Assembly (NCBI RefSeq): GCF_001540865.1
Contig: NC_033625.1
Span: 7,308,806-7,372,805, forward strand
DNA: 64,000 nt
Direction: 5' to 3'
Source: Ananas comosus
Taxonomy: Eukaryota; Streptophyta; Magnoliopsida; Poales; Bromeliaceae
In this document: positions 35,823-46,790 of the stretch, piece by piece
How the letters are laid out: each line of letters opens with the position of its first letter
Position numbering within the stretch: position 1 is the first letter of the stretch
Position numbers and translations under genes: made by a program
The notes under the pieces: generated by a model
The model's input: only the letters and a program-made list of their open reading frames with translations
Told to the model about the DNA's origin: nothing
Database searches by the model: none

Positions 35823-35858
<36 letters not shown>

Positions 35859-36620
35859 AATATATTATTTATAAATATATAATAATTTATTTTGAGAATC
35901 AAAAAGATAGTATTTTTACTTTAATTAATTATTTTTATTTTTCTTATTTGTAAGTTCTACACAGATAATAATAAAAAAATATTATATTTTTTTAATATTA
36001 CAATGAGCTTTTTTTTTATTTTAAACTGCTTTATTTATTTTAGACCCACTCCTATCTCTCTCTCTTTTTTGATTTTTTTTCCTTTTCTAACCCTTCTTAT
36101 TTTAGAGTGTTATTGGCCACATACAAAAAATAAATTTAAATTTAAATTTAAAATTTAAAATTTAAATTTAAATTTATTATTAATGATTTTTAAATGTGTT
36201 GCTTAGCTATATATATTTAGTTAGTATATTTTATGTAATTATTGTAATTAAATATATTTTAAAAAAACTTAATTGTACTGTTTTTTATAAAAATGGATTA
36301 TTTATATCTAGATATTTATAAAATTAAAATTAATATTTAATACATACAATCTAAAATATTTAAAAATTAGGCATAAATAATTACATATTTTAAAGTTTTA
36401 TTATAATTAAAACGTAAACTTATGAATTTACAAACTGAACCCGAACGAGTATTAAGATCAGTATTATTGTTTGTAATCAAAACTTGCATATGTGATACAA
36501 TTGATCGCATGTGAAAATGTATCTAAAACTTTCTTATTTAATTAATTAAAATATATTATTATTTACTTTATAAAAAATATATTTAATTATTTATTAATTA
36601 TTTATAAAAAAGATAAATGA

Positions 36621-36651
36621 ATCCGTTGCGTAGCACGGGTTCCTTAACTAG
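36621..36651 (+). mobile_element. Helitron-like 3' terminus
   Basis: A hairpin (CCGTTGC...GCACGG, 36623-36638) is followed by GTTCCTTAA, CTAG and a T. The start of the element was not identified in the AT-rich sequence to the left (35853-36620). Confidence 0.5.
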
Positions 36652-36699
36652 TTATTTATAAAAATAGAAACCCAAAATAACAAAGAAACAATTCGGTGA

Positions 36700-37212
36700 A
36701 CTTGTTGGATTAAAAGAACTCGTATTCTGCTATGTAACGGGAGATCAAGTTGGACCAAATTATGTTAAAAATGATGTGAGGTCAGTTGGTTCGAGTCACA
36801 AACGAGACATCTTGGCGCTGTGTTTGTACGCTTTAAGTGAATTGATTGCGTATTTCTAACCGCCCGAGCTTTAGGATTAATAGTTAGCACTAACGATCCG
36901 ACTAATAGTATCATCCTACTCTGTGACGGGAGTTTATGTTGGGCCGAATATGTTTGAAGTAGCGTGAGGTTAGTTGAGCTGAGTCACAATCGAGATCCGT
37001 AAACGCTGTGTTTTTAACTTCAAATTTTAAGCTAATTATTTACTTTAATTAATAGATTTATTGTTGAAAGAATTGCATGAAATATGTAATTAACTAAATT
37101 TGCAAAAATGAATGAGGTATTTAAATTTTAGATAGAAAAATTAAAATTTTTAAAAAAAGTTTAAATAGCCAAATTAAAATTTTTGAAAATTTAAGGTAAA
37201 GTTCAATTTTAC
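36700..37212. other. intron 1 of the decayed LEA-2 gene, exon-proximal part
   Basis: It contains a diverged direct repeat of about 190 bp ('ctgctatgtaacgggag' near 36727 and 'ctactctgtgacgggag' near 36917). No coding signal. Related words occur inverted at 25975-26210. Confidence 0.4.
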
Positions 37213-37703
37213 CTTGATGGTGATGCGAGGCCTCTGAGATCGACTCGCGCCCCAGAGGATCAAAGCGAAGGAGGAGAAAAGCGCGATGAATCCCGCGACG
37301 AACATAAAGCAGTAGCGCCGCCTATGTATGAAACCCTTGTTCCCCAAAAACCCTAATAAATCCTCCTCCTCCTTCTCCTCCTCCCCCCCAGTCCCTGCGG
37401 CCCTAAACCCTTTCTCCTCGATCGCCTCGATCCGATCCCTCCTCCGCGGCCCCGCTATCGCCTCCCCCGACCTCGGCCCCGATCTCCCTCTCCTGCTGAT
37501 TCCTCCGACGACGACGGCGGTGCTGAGGTTGTGATCGGGGGGAGGGGGGTGGAGGGGGAGGAAGGCGCCGGAGAAGCGGGAGGAGGGGGAGGAGCCGTGG
37601 CCAAGGGAGGAGTGGGGGTGGGCGGTGGCGGCATGGCGGGGCTCAGCGGCGGCGGCGACGACGGCGCCAGGCTCGTCACCTCTGAGTCCGTCTTCACGTG
37701 CAT
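37213..37703 (-). pseudogene. exon 1 of the decayed LEA-2 gene
   Basis: The N-terminus MHVKTDSEVTSLAPSSP is in one frame; SSRFSG and everything up to the membrane segment and ITIK are in another. The usual tyrosine/serine-rich motif between them is missing. A GTAAAA donor ends the exon. GC-rich, monocot-like 5' exon. Confidence 0.75.
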
Positions 37704-39393
37704 CGCCCCTCCCACCTCCTCCTTGTTGGAAAAATTATTCTCTTTCTAAAATCTTTAGTAAAATATCTTTATAAAGAATTTTGAATGACAACAATTTGAC
37801 TTCAGTTTTAAAAACCTTAAGCAAAAATTAAATAGTTAATGCTATAGAGATTAAGAGATCAGATGAGCCCTGTGGGTCGAGGTGTGCGAAAGCACTGTCC
37901 TAGAAGCAAGATTGCCCCTCCACGTAGGAAGCTCTGGCAATTACTCCTAGCGATACAACGACCACTGTCTACCCCGTCGGCACGTCTTCAGGGTGGCGCA
38001 ACACGAACCCAATAAGCTTTCAGAGATCCACCAAAAATGGGAATGCAAAGTGTATAATAGATGTAAAAATCAATGTGAAAGAAGGTGAGGAAGAAGAGGG
38101 TTTATTCAAGTGCAAGCTCAAGTTAAGCTCTCTTTTCCTATGATGCATAAGGGCACCTTCACCTCTATATATATAGGAGAGCTTCATAAGTGGTCCAACG
38201 GGAAGGGTCCAAGGGAGGATCTTTGACTAAGATCTGGCTCCTTCCAGAGGTTGGACCAATATCAGGACTAGATCTGGTCAAGATCTCATATAGTTCCTTC
38301 CCACATTGGGTTAATTAAATAATATAATAATATTAAAATCTAATAAAATAAAAGGTGTAAATGAACCAGGTTCATGTACGCCGCCGCCTGCCCGCCCGCC
38401 CGCCCGCCCGCACGCCCGACCAGGCTGGGCTCATGCTCGTGTTGTGTGTGCGTGCGTGTGTTTAGTCGAGAGCTTCACTCTCATGTTCGCCCAAGTAATT
38501 AAGTTGAGAGTGAGAGAGTATATAAAGTGAAGTAGAGTGTCTTTGCTTTCCAATGTGGGACTAAACTCCACATGTGGAAAGTAAGGCACGAGCTCCCAGG
38601 CAAGGCCCATAGAGAGTTCGGCTGCCCAGGAAGACCATGGGCTAAATCACTGTTTTAAATCACTGTTTTAAACAATTAAAACTAACATTCCCCCACACGA
38701 TTTAAAACTTCAAATAAAGAAAGTAAATAAAACTGAAATTCAGAAAACAACTAAAAAGAATCCTGGATCTGTTATACCACGTATTTGGCGAAGGTACCTT
38801 TCGAGTTTGAACCTTCACTTAGTGCTTGTCTATGTACATCCGAGGGCACAATGGTGGACTTCGCCTTGAACCAAGGCCGGTGAATCAGATTTCCACAAAC
38901 TGCACTCATGGTACAGCCATTTAGGTTCTAAGCGGGTGAGCGCTATTACGGCCATGCACTAATATCACTTCATGTGTGTTTTAGGGAACCGCCCTCTTCC
39001 CACAGTCGCAGCCTCACAACTCCACACATATAGTAGGTCCTCAGAAGGGCGTCTGCAAGGTCACACCCTGTCTTATGGGTCTCAGAACCATTCAGGGCCA
39101 ATACCCTTCCTATCCACTTGCAGATATGAGCACTGTCGTCATAGGGATGAGGATACGAAAAGCAGTGCTCCTCACAGCTACCTGTTCGACTTATTTCTAC
39201 CCATTGAACCTGCAACAGGTTGGGTTGCCGTCACCGATAACTACTATTGTGGGCTAAGCTCCATCCCCCTCGACAATTTTGGGATCACAATCCTAAATAA
39301 TCCCTTCGTAAGCTGATCAACCAAGTTCTTCGCAGATCTCACAAATTCCAAGGCAATTACATTCTCCTTCATATTTTGTCGAATTAACTTATG

Positions 39394-40014
39394 TCACACT
39401 TTCATAAATCTATTTATTTTAGTCTCCACATTCTCTTGGGCACATTTATCAATTGCAGATCTACAATCACGATGAATACACACAGGTGCTAAAGGTCGCT
39501 CCATCAGTGGCAGATCATAAAGAAACTCTCTGATCCACTTAGCCTCTGCTACAGTAGTAACTAATGCTATAAGTTCAGATTCTATAGTACTTCTAGCGAT
39601 CAAAGATTGTTTGGTTGACTTCCAAGAAACAGCTGTTCCTTCTAGGAGAAAAATAAATCCAGTATTTGACTTTATATTAGCTGTATCACTAATCCAATTG
39701 GCATCACTATATCCTTCTAATACTGCAGGAAAATCACTGTAATGTAATCCATAAGACACAATTTCCTTCAGGCATCTCAAAACTCTTTCTAAAGCACTCC
39801 AATGTTCTCTATTTGGATTATGGGTATATCTTCTCAATCTGTTCACAGCATAAGCCGAATCAGGTCTACTATAGTCTACTAAATATCCCAGAGATCCTAT
39901 AATCTGCGCATATCTATTCTGACTAATTGGATCACCTCTATTCTTTTTTAGGTATACACTCGAATCATAAGGTGTCACCACAGGTTTAACATCAAAATAT
40001 CTAAACTTTTTCAA
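39394..40014 (-). pseudogene. Copia 1 RNase H and RT C-terminal part
   Basis: It reads [19 protein letters not shown] (RT tail) and an RNase H block with [29 protein letters not shown]. The frame is open over 206 codons, then ends before the LTR. Confidence 0.85.
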
Positions 40015-40031
40015 TAACTGGTCACTATAGT

Positions 40032-40713
40032 GTGATTTGGCTCATAACAATTTCTTTTTATTTTCTAATGATCTTCATGTTGAGTATTACATCTGCTTAT
40101 CCAAGATCTTTCATATCAAAATTCTCATTGAGTAATTTCTTCACATCATGTATCACATTCATATTAGTACCAAAAATCAAAATATCATCAACATACAAAC
40201 ATAAGATTACAATCTATCTGTCATATTCCTTTGAATATACACATTCATCAGACATATTCACATGAAAACCATTTGATACGACTAAAGAATCAAATTTCAA
40301 GTGCCACTGCTTGAGAGCTTGCTTAAGTCCATACAGAGATCTAGTCAATTTGCACACTTTGTTTTCATGATCAGAAACTACAAAACCTTCAGGTTGCTTC
40401 ATATAGATCTCTTCATCTAAGTCACCATTCAGAAAGCTGTCTTAACATCCATTTGATGAACAATTAAATTATGGACAGAAGCTAAGGCTATCAATATTCT
40501 AATTGAGGTAATTCTAGCAACAGGTGCATACACATCAAAATAATCTACACCTGGCTTTTGTGCAAACCCTTGTGCTATTAGTCTAGCCTTATATTTTTCT
40601 ACAGAACCATCAGCTCTCAACTTCTTCTTAAAAATCCATCTATGACCTACAGGCTTACATCTTAGATGTAAATCAATCAACTCCCAAATATTATTCTGTA
40701 AAATAGACTGCAT
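40032..40713 (-). pseudogene. Copia 1 reverse transcriptase core
   Basis: Pieces on the minus strand: GHRWIFKKKLRADGSVEKYK, VHQMDVKTAF, then KQPEGFVV and YGLKQALKQW, and a YVDD-type site near 40180-40200. Frame breaks separate the pieces, so no intact RT is encoded. Confidence 0.8.
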
Positions 40714-40764
40714 CTCAAGATTAATAGCCTCTTTCCAAAATGATGCATCTACAGACTTTATAGC

Positions 40765-42094
40765 TTAGTTAAAGATAGATGGAGTATTTTCTATTAGTAG
40801 GACACAAAAATCATCCCCAAAAGTTTTCTCTACTCTAAGACGCTTACTTCTCCTAGGTTCAACCTCTTCTATAGGTTCACTAACTCTAGGTCTACTAGAG
40901 CTACCTACAGGCTCAGCTAGAGTAGGTCTATCTATTCTAGTTCTAAAAGAAAAGATATCCTCAAAGTACACTGCATCTCTAGCTTCAATAATAATGTTGT
41001 TAGAAATCTCACTAATCTCAGAGTTCACCACTAGAAATCTGTTGGTATTGCTATCTAATGCATAACCTATAAAAACTGTATCTACAATTTTAGGTCCAAT
41101 CTTCCTTCTTTTGTTCTCAGGTATCTTAACTTTAGCTAGGCACCCCCACACTTTAAAATAATTCAAATTAGGCTTCCTACCTTTCCAAAGCTCATAGGGA
41201 GACATATTAGAGTTCTTGTGGGGAATCCTATTTAAAATCACACATGCAGAAATCAAAGCTTCCCCCACAAGTTCTCGGGTGCACCTGAACTAATAATCAT
41301 CGAGTACACCATATCCATTAAAGTTCTATTCTTGCGTTCAGCAACTCCATTAGATTGATATGTATAAGGTGCAGTCACTTGATGTACAATTCCAAATTCT
41401 TGACAGAAAACAGTCATCTCATTTGAAGTACATTCACCTCCTCAATCAGATATCAAAATCTTGATTTTCTTATCTAATTGATTTTCTATCTCAGCTTTAT
41501 AAATTTTAAATCTGCTTAAAACCTCATTTTTGTCTTGATCAAATAAACATAACAATACTTTGAATGATCATCTACAAAAGTCACAAAATATTTATTTCCA
41601 CCTCTAGTAGGTCTACTTCCATCACAAACACCACTATGCACAAGTTCTAAAATATCACAATCTCTATCCATTGATTTAAAAGATTTTTTAGGCTCCTTAG
41701 CTTGCACACATATTTCACATCTATGATCAGGTAAATTAGATTTAGGAATCAAATCAAGATGCATTAATCTTTTAATAGTATTATAATTTACATGTCCCAA
41801 TCTTTCATGCCAAATATTAGTAGAATCAACATTCAAAATAAGGGCACTTTCATTAATAGTGGGAGAAGATACAGATAGTTTAAACAAATCGTCACTCAAA
41901 AATTCCTTCTCTACAAAATTCACACCCTTTGTAATGACTACCCTATTACATTCAAAAACTAACTTAAAATCCTGCTGAACTAAAAGAGAACCACTAATCA
42001 GATTCTTCCAAATATCGGGAATATGATGGACTCCGTGCAAGATTAGGGTCTTCACAGAGGTCAGTTTCAAATCTACTCGACCGATCCCAAGCAT
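40765..42094 (-). pseudogene. Copia 1 integrase, broken
   Basis: The pre-integrase zinc region has WHERLGHVNYNTIKRL and CEICVQAK. The catalytic core begins but the usual HSD-V-C reads HSGVCDG, so the first catalytic Asp is lost. The C-terminal part (NRIPHKN, PYELWKGRKPN, VWGCLAKVKIP) is in a separate frame. The zone 41269-41515 between them has stop codons. Confidence 0.8.
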
Positions 42095-42259
42095 GCAAGA
42101 AAAGGCTGCTATAGAGATTAAGAGATCAGATGAGGCGTGTGGATCGAGGCGTGCGAAAGCACTGTCCTAGAAGCAAGATTGCCCCTCCACGTACGAGGCT
42201 CTGGCAATCACTCCTAGCGATACAATGACCATTGTCCACCCCGTTGGCACGTCTTCAGG

Positions 42260-42690
42260 GTGGCGCAACACGAACCCAATTAGCTTTCGGGTTAAGCTCT
42301 CTTTATATATATAGGAGAGCTTCATAAATAGTCCAAGGGAGGATCTTTGACCAAGATCTGGCTCCTTTTCGAGGTTGGACCAATATCAGGACTAAATCTG
42401 GTCAAGATCTCATATAGTTCCTTCCCAAGGTAAGGCTATCATTAGGTTAATTAAATAATAAAATAATATTAAAGTTCTAAGGGTGGTGCAACACGAACCC
42501 AATAAGCTTTCTGGTTAAGCTCTCTTTATATATATAGGAGAGCTTCATAAGTGGTCCAAGGAAGGATCTTTGACCAAGATTTGGTTCCTTTCCGAGGTTA
42601 GACCAATATCAGAACTAGATTTGGTCAAGATCTCATATTGTTCCTTCCCAAGGTAAAACTATCATTGGGTTAATTAAATAATATAATAAT
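42260..42690. repeat. tandem duplication inside the Copia 1 upper LTR
   Basis: A segment of about 210 bp beginning 'ggtgcaacacgaaccca' occurs twice in a row (about 42252 and 42483). The other LTR has one copy. Confidence 0.75.
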
Positions 42691-42992
42691 ATTAAAATTT
42701 AATAAAATCAAAAGTGTAAATGAACTGGGTTCACGCGCGCCACCGCCCGACCCAGCCCGGCTCGTTCATCAAGAGCTTCACTCTCATGTTCTCCCAAGTA
42801 TTTAAGTTGAGAATGAGAGAGTATATAAAGTGAAGTAGAGTGCTTTTGCTTTTTCATGTGGAACTAAACTCCACATGTGGAAAGGCACAGACTCCCAGGC
42901 AAGGCCCATAGAGAATTGGGCTGCCCAGGAAGCCCATGGGCTAAATCACTGTTTTAAATTCACTGTTTTAAATAATTAAAACTAACACTCCT

Positions 42993-43290
42993 CTCTCGAT
43001 CTGCTTCGAGATCTGTGCACCTGCGCCGGCCCCCGGCTCGATCTGCTTTGAGATTCGTGCGATCGCGATCCGATCTCGCCCCTTGCCCGTTTCTCTCTCT
43101 AACTTCACTCGGTACTCTCTCTCTCTCTCTCTTCTTCTTTTTCTTCCTTTTGTGTGTATAAATGAAGCAGTGGATTTCTACGGCTAGAGTGTGCTTGGGT
43201 TTATTTTTATTCTATCAATTTTTTTTAAAAAAAAAAAATTTTATATATTTTTTTACTGTTTGATATTCTCCATTGATTGCTGTGTTAATA
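42993..43290. other. displaced leader/promoter of the decayed LEA-2 gene
   Basis: GC-rich and (TC)n-rich sequence directly follows the Copia 1 TSD. It is the natural continuation of the leader upstream of exon 1 (minus strand). No other gene is seen. Confidence 0.45.
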
Positions 43291-43295
43291 TATAA

Positions 43296-45659
43296 CTAGA
43301 TTTTCACCCGTGCGATGCACGGCTAATGTAATAATATAGAATAATAATAAAAATTATTATGTGATAATAACAAAAAAAAATTTTAATTAATTTTATATTT
43401 TTTAATAAATAAAAAAATATACTATCAATCTTAATTATAGTATATATTAAAGTACACAAGCTAGAGAAAAAAAAATTGGATCAAACAGTAAGATCAACTA
43501 AACTTTTATATTTGACACAAATTAGATTAAGCACACATATATTATGTTTCTACTGTCGCTTTTAAGACTCAAAAATATATAGATGTTGGTTTTCAAGAAA
43601 ATATAAAGAAAAAAATAAAAACTTTGTTGCATGAAGATGAAAAGTTACATAAGTGACAGAAGGAAAAAAAAATTACGAAATGAAAATTACAAAAGTGACA
43701 GTAGGGAAATAATATGTTCTATTTTAAATCATCAATATTTAAGAGCGAAAAAAATTACAGGAGTTATGTGAGTTTTAAATTTTTTTTCTCTTTCCAAAAA
43801 TGCCTCTATCATTTTTTACTAATATTTTTATGTCCAAAAATTTTCAACCAATCATTTTAAATAATTAACTAAGTAATAATTTATTCCCAAATAAAGATAA
43901 ATATTTTTCTTCTCACGCGTAATATCCGCACCGCCAATTCTTTCGCAACATAATATTCATAAATTTTATCAAATATCTCAACATAATTATAGGTGACTTT
44001 GAAATAAAATCTCCTTCATTATATGTGATTTTTAATAATATAGTAAAAGATATTAATTTTTTATAAAAACGTGAGTTTTGAATTTTTTTCTTTCCAAAAA
44101 TGTCTCTATTCTTTTTTACTAATATTTTTATGTACAGAAATTTTCAACCAATCATTTCAAATAATTAATTAAGTAGTAATTTATTCCCAAATAAAGATAA
44201 ATATTTTTCTTCTCACGCATAACCGGTCAATTTTTTTGCCACATAATATCCGTGAATTTTTTAAATATCTCAACATAATTATAGGTGACTTTGAAATAAT
44301 TTCTCCTTCATTATAGGTGATTTTTAATAATATAGCAAAAGATATTAATTTTTTGCCATTAGATCTTATCTAATGATTGAAAATAAAAATATCTGTTAAT
44401 TTTTGTGACAATATTACCCTCGCATTTATATCCTATTTTCTATCTTTTCTAAAATAAAATATCTATATTTTAACTTGACAAATAGATTATTTTTCCTAAA
44501 GCAGTAATATCCGCACCTGCCAATTCTTTCGCGTAAATTTCTCAAATATCTCAACATAATTATAGGTGACTTTGAAATAAAATCACCTTCATTCATTATA
44601 AGTGATTTTTAATAATATTGTAAAAGATACATATTCCCTAAAGTAGTAATATCCACACAACATAATTATAGGTGACTTTGAAATATTCCCTAAAATAGAA
44701 AATCTATATTTGAGTAGATTTTCTATATAGTAAAAAATATTATTTTCTTAAAAAATCTATTTTTTTTTCTAAAATAAAAAATCTGTATTTGAGCTTGACA
44801 CGTGGCAAACTATAAAGCGCCACCATAATTATAGGTGACTTTGAAATATTCCCTAAAATAGAAAATCTATATTTGAGTAGATTTTCTATATAGTAAAAGA
44901 TATTATTTTCTTAAAAAATTTATTTTTTTTTTTAAAATAAAAAATTTGTATTTGAGCTTGACACGTGGCAAACATATAAAGCGCCACGTGTCAGCTTTTC
45001 ACATAGGGTTCATTAAGGATTCTACTTTAGTATATAGTAATAGAAGATAGATAATTTAAATAAAATATCCAAAATTTTAAATATTAGTAGGTAAATTTGA
45101 CATAACTTTTATATATTTTGCTTTAAAAAAATATGATTTAATATTATATATGCGGAAGGTATTATGTAATTGGATATTATATNGCGAATATTATTTGTGA
45201 TAAAATATGATATATGTGGACGACGGTTATTAGAAGATATGACATGCATATAAAAAGTGAAATTGGATACGCACTATTTGAGGGCAATTTAGATAAAAAA
45301 AAGTGACAGATATTTTGTATTCGTCAGTCAATTAGATTTATTGACTAAAAATTAATATATTTTATAATAATTTAAATAAAATATCCAATATTTTAAATTT
45401 GAGATAACTTTTATATATTCTGCTTTAAAAAAATATAATTAAATATTATATATGTTAATATATTTTATAATATTTTAAATAAAATATCCAATATTTTAAA
45501 TATTAGTAGGTAAAAGCACGGATAACTTTTATATATTTCAAATAATTCGTAACCAAATATCCATATTTGAGTTTGACACGTGGCAAGCATATAGAAAGCC
45601 ACGTGTCGGCTTCTCACATAAGGTTCATTAAGGGTTCTACTTTTATATATAGTAATAGA
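43296..45659 (-). mobile_element. non-autonomous Helitron, 2364 bp
   Basis: Minus strand: starts TCTATTACTATATATAAAAG after an A (45660) and ends with hairpin CCGTGCATCGCACGG (43308-43322), GTGAAAAT, CTAG, then a T. These are the Helitron 5' TC, 3' hairpin-CTRR and A^T target features. It has no Rep/helicase. A second start-like end (TCTATTACTATATACTAAAG) lies at about 45044, so the 5' 600 bp appear duplicated. Both starts are followed by a CACGTG-containing inverted pair ('gccacgtgtc'). One N is present at 45183. Confidence 0.7.
43985..44915. repeat. internal repeats of the Helitron
   Basis: The module 'ataggtgactttgaaata' recurs at about 43991, 44281, 44562, 44663 and 44828; the first three copies continue into '(t)ctccttcattat' and 'gtgatttttaataatat'. 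Full copies are spaced about 290 bp. Confidence 0.75.
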
Positions 45660-45985
45660 TATATGTATATAACAATTTCTTCTCCAATCAATATTAACTA
45701 AATAAAGATAATATCATACATTTATAATTTAGAATAAGTCCTTCAATTTTAATTTCTAATTAAAAATTTATTTATAAAATAGTTACTAAAACTATTAAAT
45801 TTGGTTGAATTTTTAGATGAAGTTATTAGAATATTTTAACTCTACAAATACTGAAAGTTGAAAAATATTAATAAAAAAAAATAACTTTATAATGTATAGA
45901 AGACTATATAAATTTTTTATTTTTATTATATATTTTAATTTTAAAATTTGAATAATTATATATGTTGATTGCTGAAATACTATAG

Positions 45986-46015
45986 ATCCGCCACAAACCG
46001 CGGGTCCTAAACTAA
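45986..46015 (+). mobile_element. Helitron-like 3' terminus
   Basis: Hairpin CCGC...GCGG (45988-46003) followed by GTCCTAAA, CTAA and a T. The start is not identified. Confidence 0.4.
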
Positions 46016-46680
46016 TATGACGAGCATTTACAATTTCTTCAATTTTTCGAGACTAAACTTAAATATTAACGTAGAATAATATTAACAAAATATTGAAGCT
46101 AGAAGATAATTAAATTAATATTTTATTAATAAAAGATCCGAGCTCTATTGTGCCCGGCTACTGTAGCAGTAGACATCTAATTAGACTCGGGATTCATTAA
46201 AGCCGTACACGTACACGATTGCACATTAGTTAGAGGACAAGGACAAAATATTTTCCAAGTGTAATTAGCGGATAAAAATCTAATCAAAATAAACTATATT
46301 ACGAAATTAAATTTGGATTAGTATTTTCCAACACAGAACTCAGATTGATACTGTTTATATATGAGTTTAATTAGTAGGCACTACTACTACCATTCCGTAA
46401 AACACTAATGCCAATAGAAAAGATAAAAAATAAAAACAAACGAAAGTTCAAACTGCGTGGCTCTTAAATTTGAATCCAAGAAATTTGACTTCTGAGAATG
46501 TCGTCTTTCTCTTTCCCTTTCCTTTTTTATCTAAATCTTAAATCTAACAAAGCCATCGGATTGACACAATAATAATAAGTATTAATGCAATAATGATATA
46601 AAATTTTTCGACCACACTAGAAACACTAACTATTACCCACTCTGCAGAATCATCGTTGATTCTAAACCATTAGAGAAGAT
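46016..46680. other. spacer
   Basis: AT-rich, with no gene or clear repeat seen. Confidence 0.4.
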
Positions 46681-46790
46681 GAGACTAAAAACAAAGTCGG
46701 AGAACTAAAAAAGGAAAAAATATACACATATAAAAAAATATCGGCTCCCTATCAAAATACTCAAAAAAGAAAAAAAAAGAAAAAAGAAAA

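Larger units (their letters stand above)
27288..37715 (-). pseudogene. decayed LEA-2 / NDR1-HIN1-like membrane protein gene spread over 10.4 kb
   Basis: Three exons remain (minus). Exon 1, 37703-37213: start MHVKTDSEVTSLAPSSP, later RFSG, then an acidic run and a membrane segment (YCFMFVAGFIALFSSFALIL) followed by WGASRSQRPRITIK. Exon 2, 32737-32554: GGTDASLVATDM and FTFRNTATFF. Exon 3, 27579-27288: MKNFYQSRKSLRSVDVVVMG, LSFTVRSRAYVLGRLVKPKF. This order is that of plant LEA-2 hydroxyproline-rich glycoproteins of about 300 aa, type II membrane proteins. Splice sites survive (acceptor TTTTTTGACAG before exon 2). Damage: the conserved YYVQSPSRDSHDG-type segment is deleted in exon 1, a frameshift follows it, at least three one- or two-base indels hit exon 2, and one inserted base hits exon 3. 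Introns of 4.5 and 5.0 kb are filled with mobile DNA. Family recalled from knowledge; the frame disruptions are seen. Confidence 0.8.
37724..42987 (-). mobile_element. Copia retrotransposon 1, defective, in the LEA-2 leader
   Basis: The LTR at 37724-38687 (3' LTR) starts TGTTAG and ends CCAACA on the minus strand. The other LTR (about 42106-42987) lacks its last about 115 bp and has an internal duplication. The 5-bp TSD ctcct is perfect (37719-37723 and 42988-42992). A polypurine tract GTGTGGGGGAA abuts the 3' LTR. gag, protease and primer site are deleted: the integrase region joins the damaged LTR directly. Integrase, RT and RNase H remain in several frames. Insertion lies about 20 bp upstream of the pseudogene start codon; GC-rich leader sequence continues at 42993. 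Confidence 0.85.

Noticed and set aside
38970..39316. A 114-codon plus-strand ORF inside Copia 1
   Set aside because: It lies antisense in the non-coding zone between RNase H and the LTR, with no known domain.
43985..44915. Regularly spaced repeats considered as a CRISPR-like array or satellite
   Set aside because: Units are few, imperfect and about 290 bp apart, inside a Helitron in plant nuclear DNA.
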